A stretch of 15,277 nucleotides of DNA from Clostridia bacterium (GTDB lineage Bacteria > Bacillota > Clostridia > Peptostreptococcales > Anaerovoracaceae). A program made the position numbers and the translations under genes. Every line of letters starts with the position of its first letter. Position 1 is the stretch's first letter. The stretch covers positions 1 to 15,277 of the forward strand of contig JAKSSQ010000021.1 in assembly GCA_024403005.1 (NCBI GenBank). The letters run 5' to 3'. This document shows, in pieces, positions 13,170 through 15,277 of this stretch. The notes beneath the pieces were generated by a model. The model was given only the letters and a program-made list of their open reading frames with translations, searched no databases and had not been told where the DNA came from.

Positions 13170-13985
13170 TTATTCTTCCACCTTGGACTTTCTGCTGTGA
13201 GAGGAGCGATTTTTTTCGTAAATAAGCTGCAGACCTGTAAGGGTAAGGAGCTTATCCACATGGTCGATGCAGTCTACGCCGGATGCCATGAGGCTCGCCA
13301 GACCGCCGGTTGCAACAACCGTTACAGGATCGTCTGTTCCTGTGTAGTCGTGGATTTCTTTTTTCATCATGGATACGACGCGTTCCGTAAGGCCCATGTT
13401 TCCGTAAACCACGCCGGCCTGCATGCCTTCGCTGGTGTTGCGGCAGAGCACGTGTCCGGGTGCCTCCAGATCTACTCTGGGAAGTTTTGCAGTCTTTTCG
13501 AAGAGCGCATCGGCTGCGATTTTAATTCCGGGAGCGATAATGCCGCCCAGGTATTCGCCCTTTGCAGTAACCGCACAGAAGGTGGTTGCCGTTCCGTAGT
13601 CGATTACTATTAAAGGTGCCTTGTACTTATCGAAAGCTGCTACCGAGTTTACGATTCGGTCAGCGCCAAGCTGCTTGGGGTTATCGTATTTTACGATAAG
13701 GCCGGTCTTTACGCCGGGGCCTACAACTATGGCTTTTGTATTGAAATATTTCTGGGACAGATGCTGGAGAGTGTAAAGGATGGACGGAACTACTGTGGAG
13801 ATGATTACATCGTCCACGTCTTTGGTCGAAAGGCCTTCGTAGGCGAACAGCTGATTAATAATCATGCCGTATTCGTCCGCAGACTTGTTCTTATCCGTTT
13901 CCATACGCCAATTCTGAAGAAGCTCGCGGCCTTCGTAAACGCCGAGAACGATGTTGGTGTTGCCAACGTCGAATGCTAATAACAT
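13170..13985 (-). CDS. coaX: Type III pantothenate kinase
   Basis: This 271-residue enzyme phosphorylates pantothenate, the first committed step to coenzyme A. Type III enzymes belong to the acetate/sugar kinase-Hsp70-actin fold and are not feedback-inhibited by CoA. Visible motifs are DVGNTN (6-11, phosphate binding), LGADR (106-110, with the catalytic-base Asp109), DYGTATT (129-135) and GGIIAPG (147-153), plus a VATGG segment near the C-terminus. The ATG is preceded by GAAAGGAAG. It sits 15 bp after the PucR-type regulator and 4 bp before dus, so it is in the middle of the operon. Confidence 0.97.
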   Translation of the reverse strand: MLLAFDVGNTNIVLGVYEGRELLQNWRMETDKNKSADEYGMIINQLFAYEGLSTKDVDDVIISTVVPSILYTLQHLSQKYFNTKAIVVGPGVKTGLIVKYDNPKQLGADRIVNSVAAFDKYKAPLIVIDYGTATTFCAVTAKGEYLGGIIAPGIKIAADALFEKTAKLPRVDLEAPGHVLCRNTSEGMQAGVVYGNMGLTERVVSMMKKEIHDYTGTDDPVTVVATGGLASLMASGVDCIDHVDKLLTLTGLQLIYEKNRSSHSRKSKVEE

Positions 13986-14000
13986 GGGGCTTCCTTTCGA

Positions 14001-15170
14001 TTAGAACTGACGGATTTCCTTTTCGATACGAGCTACAGCCAGGGCCATCATAAGGCCGGGAACTATAGTATTGGCTGTAATGTCTACGCCGAGGATTTCC
14101 TTTATTCTCTTGATTCTGTACTGAACTGTGTTTGCATGGATGTCCATGAGTCTTGCAGTCTTGGCTGTGGAAAGACCTGCATCCAGGATGAATGTTTCCA
14201 GGGTATCCATGAGCTGGCGGCCCTTTGTGTCCTTTGCATCCTTGAAGGGCTTGATGAGGTCAAGATAATTCTTTTCCACAACTCCGCCGCTCATGCAGAT
14301 GTTTACGCAGTTGCCTGCAAGTGCCAGCTCGTACTTGGAGAAGCTGTGCTTATACGGGAAGATAAGCTGGATGAACGCTTCTGTTTCGTTGATGAGCTGG
14401 AATGCACTGCACATGCCTTCGATTCCGTCTGTTCCCAGAACGTGGAATGTCTTGGCAGCACCGGATTCGGACATTTCCTTTGCGAAGGCCTTCCATTCCG
14501 GTTCGCTGAATTCCAGAGTATCCGGATCGTTTAAGAGCAGGCCTGCAATTTCGCCTTCTTCTGCGATGCGCAGTGTCTTGATCTTGTACTTTGTTTCGAA
14601 GGCTGACAGTTTCTTAAGACCGTCTTCCTTGTGTACGCCGGGTACGAAGAACACACCTCTGAAGTCGCTCTGCTGGAGGTTGAGTTCCTGCATAACTGTG
14701 TATGCCAGGTTTCTGTTTCCTCTGCGGAGGGCTCTGATGAGTTCAGCAGCCGGATTGCGTTCAGGCGAGAAGTTCCACATACCCATGGCAAGTTCGATGA
14801 TTTCCGCAAGCTTTGCGATATCTTCCTTGCTGTAGTTGTCCTCGTTGTCTACGAGGAGCAGGTAGTACTTTTCTTCCTGAATTGTGATGGGTCCCCAGTA
14901 GGTCATGAGACCCTGGATGTTCATCTGTGTTTGCTTCTGGTCTGCATCCAGACCTCTTTCGTTGCTTTCGCGGACAACATCGGCAATTGATGCCTTGTGT
15001 CTTGTTTCTACGGAAAACAGTGTGTTGAAATCCGAAGAGAGAAGTACGATCTGGAATGCGTTGTTAAGGGCAGCCTCTTTAGCAGCAGTCGGGAAATTAC
15101 TATACTTTTCAAAGTTTAGCAGATGATAAATTGTGTTAGTAATAAGACTGTTTGAGAAAGTTTCAGACAT
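14001..15170 (-). CDS. PucR/CdaR-type transcriptional regulator
   Basis: The protein has 389 residues. Its last 60 or so hold a PucR-type helix-turn-helix: LMDTLETFILDAGLSTAKTA, then RLMDIHANTVQYRIKRIKEILG. The middle (about 140-320) resembles the ligand and GGDEF-like region of this family, and the first 130 residues form a separate sensor-like region with no motif I can name. Members respond to small molecules such as purines, sugar diacids or amino acids, but the effector here is unknown. The start is supported by AAAGGTGAG overlapping the stop codon of the preceding gene. Being the gene just before coaX in a tight operon is unusual for this family, so it may regulate this operon or just ride along. 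Confidence 0.9.
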   Translation of the reverse strand: MSETFSNSLITNTIYHLLNFEKYSNFPTAAKEAALNNAFQIVLLSSDFNTLFSVETRHKASIADVVRESNERGLDADQKQTQMNIQGLMTYWGPITIQEEKYYLLLVDNEDNYSKEDIAKLAEIIELAMGMWNFSPERNPAAELIRALRRGNRNLAYTVMQELNLQQSDFRGVFFVPGVHKEDGLKKLSAFETKYKIKTLRIAEEGEIAGLLLNDPDTLEFSEPEWKAFAKEMSESGAAKTFHVLGTDGIEGMCSAFQLINETEAFIQLIFPYKHSFSKYELALAGNCVNICMSGGVVEKNYLDLIKPFKDAKDTKGRQLMDTLETFILDAGLSTAKTARLMDIHANTVQYRIKRIKEILGVDITANTIVPGLMMALAVARIEKEIRQF

Positions 15171-15173
15171 TCT

Positions 15174-15277
15174 TTACTCACCTTTCCTGTCGCTGTCGAC
15201 ATCTTCAGCAATAACGGCCTTTTCAGTTTCCTGAACTTCTGTATTCTGGGGAATTTCTATATCTTCAGGTGCTTCAG
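15174..15277 (-). CDS. C-terminal end of an unidentified acidic-tailed protein (partial)
   Basis: The frame is open from the window edge to TAA at 15174-15176 and gives 33 residues rich in Glu, Asp and Pro (EAPEDIEIPQNTEVQETEKA and then VIAEDVDSDRKGE). Its stop overlaps the Shine-Dalgarno of the PucR-type gene (3-bp gap to its ATG), so it belongs to the same operon. The gene is not recognisable from this tail. FtsH is a guess, because ftsH often precedes coaX in Firmicutes and can have an acidic tail. Confidence 0.7.
   Translation of the reverse strand, partial: EAPEDIEIPQNTEVQETEKAVIAEDVDSDRKGE

Noticed and set aside
13166..13261. Longer N-terminus for the dihydrouridine synthase
   Set aside because: The 32 extra residues do not look like the family and would overlap coaX by 92 bp. 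The internal ATG at 13165 matches the usual start.

Overview
The window looks like a piece of chromosome from an anaerobic Gram-positive of the class Clostridia, possibly a relative of Family XIII/Anaerovoracaceae; that placement is an inference from gene content and style, not a search. Pointers are strong AGGAGG-type Shine-Dalgarno sites, consensus TTGACA/TATAAT promoters, a secreted surface protein paired with a class B sortase, a PucR-type regulator, and the coaX-dus-greA-lysS order common in Firmicutes.

Left part (1-1470), + strand: the 3' end of a nucleoside hydrolase gene, an intrinsic terminator, a probable preQ1-I riboswitch, then queT, a transporter gene for queuosine precursors. 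A near-perfect hairpin at 1436-1463 closes this unit and probably also ends the opposing unit.

Middle part (1471-4075), - strand: a TetR regulator and a SAM-dependent methyltransferase form a two-gene operon behind a perfect consensus promoter that carries a palindromic operator candidate. Upstream lies the strangest stretch, six hairpin units of exactly 35 bp each (3040-3370), with conserved ends, diverged middles and a roughly 50-bp period, split 3+3 by a wider gap. Next comes a toxin-antitoxin remnant: hicB is intact, but hicA is cut down by an internal deletion plus frameshift while its promoter and ribosome-binding site remain.

Right part (4076-15277), all - strand and tightly packed: the 3' end of an unidentified gene (ftsH is a guess from position), a PucR-family regulator, coaX, dus, greA and lysS, and then, with no visible terminator, a 1576-residue surface adhesin and its class B sortase. 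The adhesin has a signal peptide, an N-terminal thioester-type domain (Cys66 and TQxAxW with Gln274), about seven immunoglobulin-like pilin/Cna-B-type domains, a Pro/Gly-rich wall spanner with TTPGGI repeats, and an unusual sorting signal APRTG. The sortase start codon directly follows the adhesin stop codon. The LysRS carries an extra C-terminal EMAP-II/Trbp111-type tRNA-binding domain.

Best candidates for something undescribed are the six-hairpin array and the thioester-adhesin/sortase B pair attached to a translation and coenzyme-A operon. The antitoxin with a deleted toxin is a clear case of gene decay.
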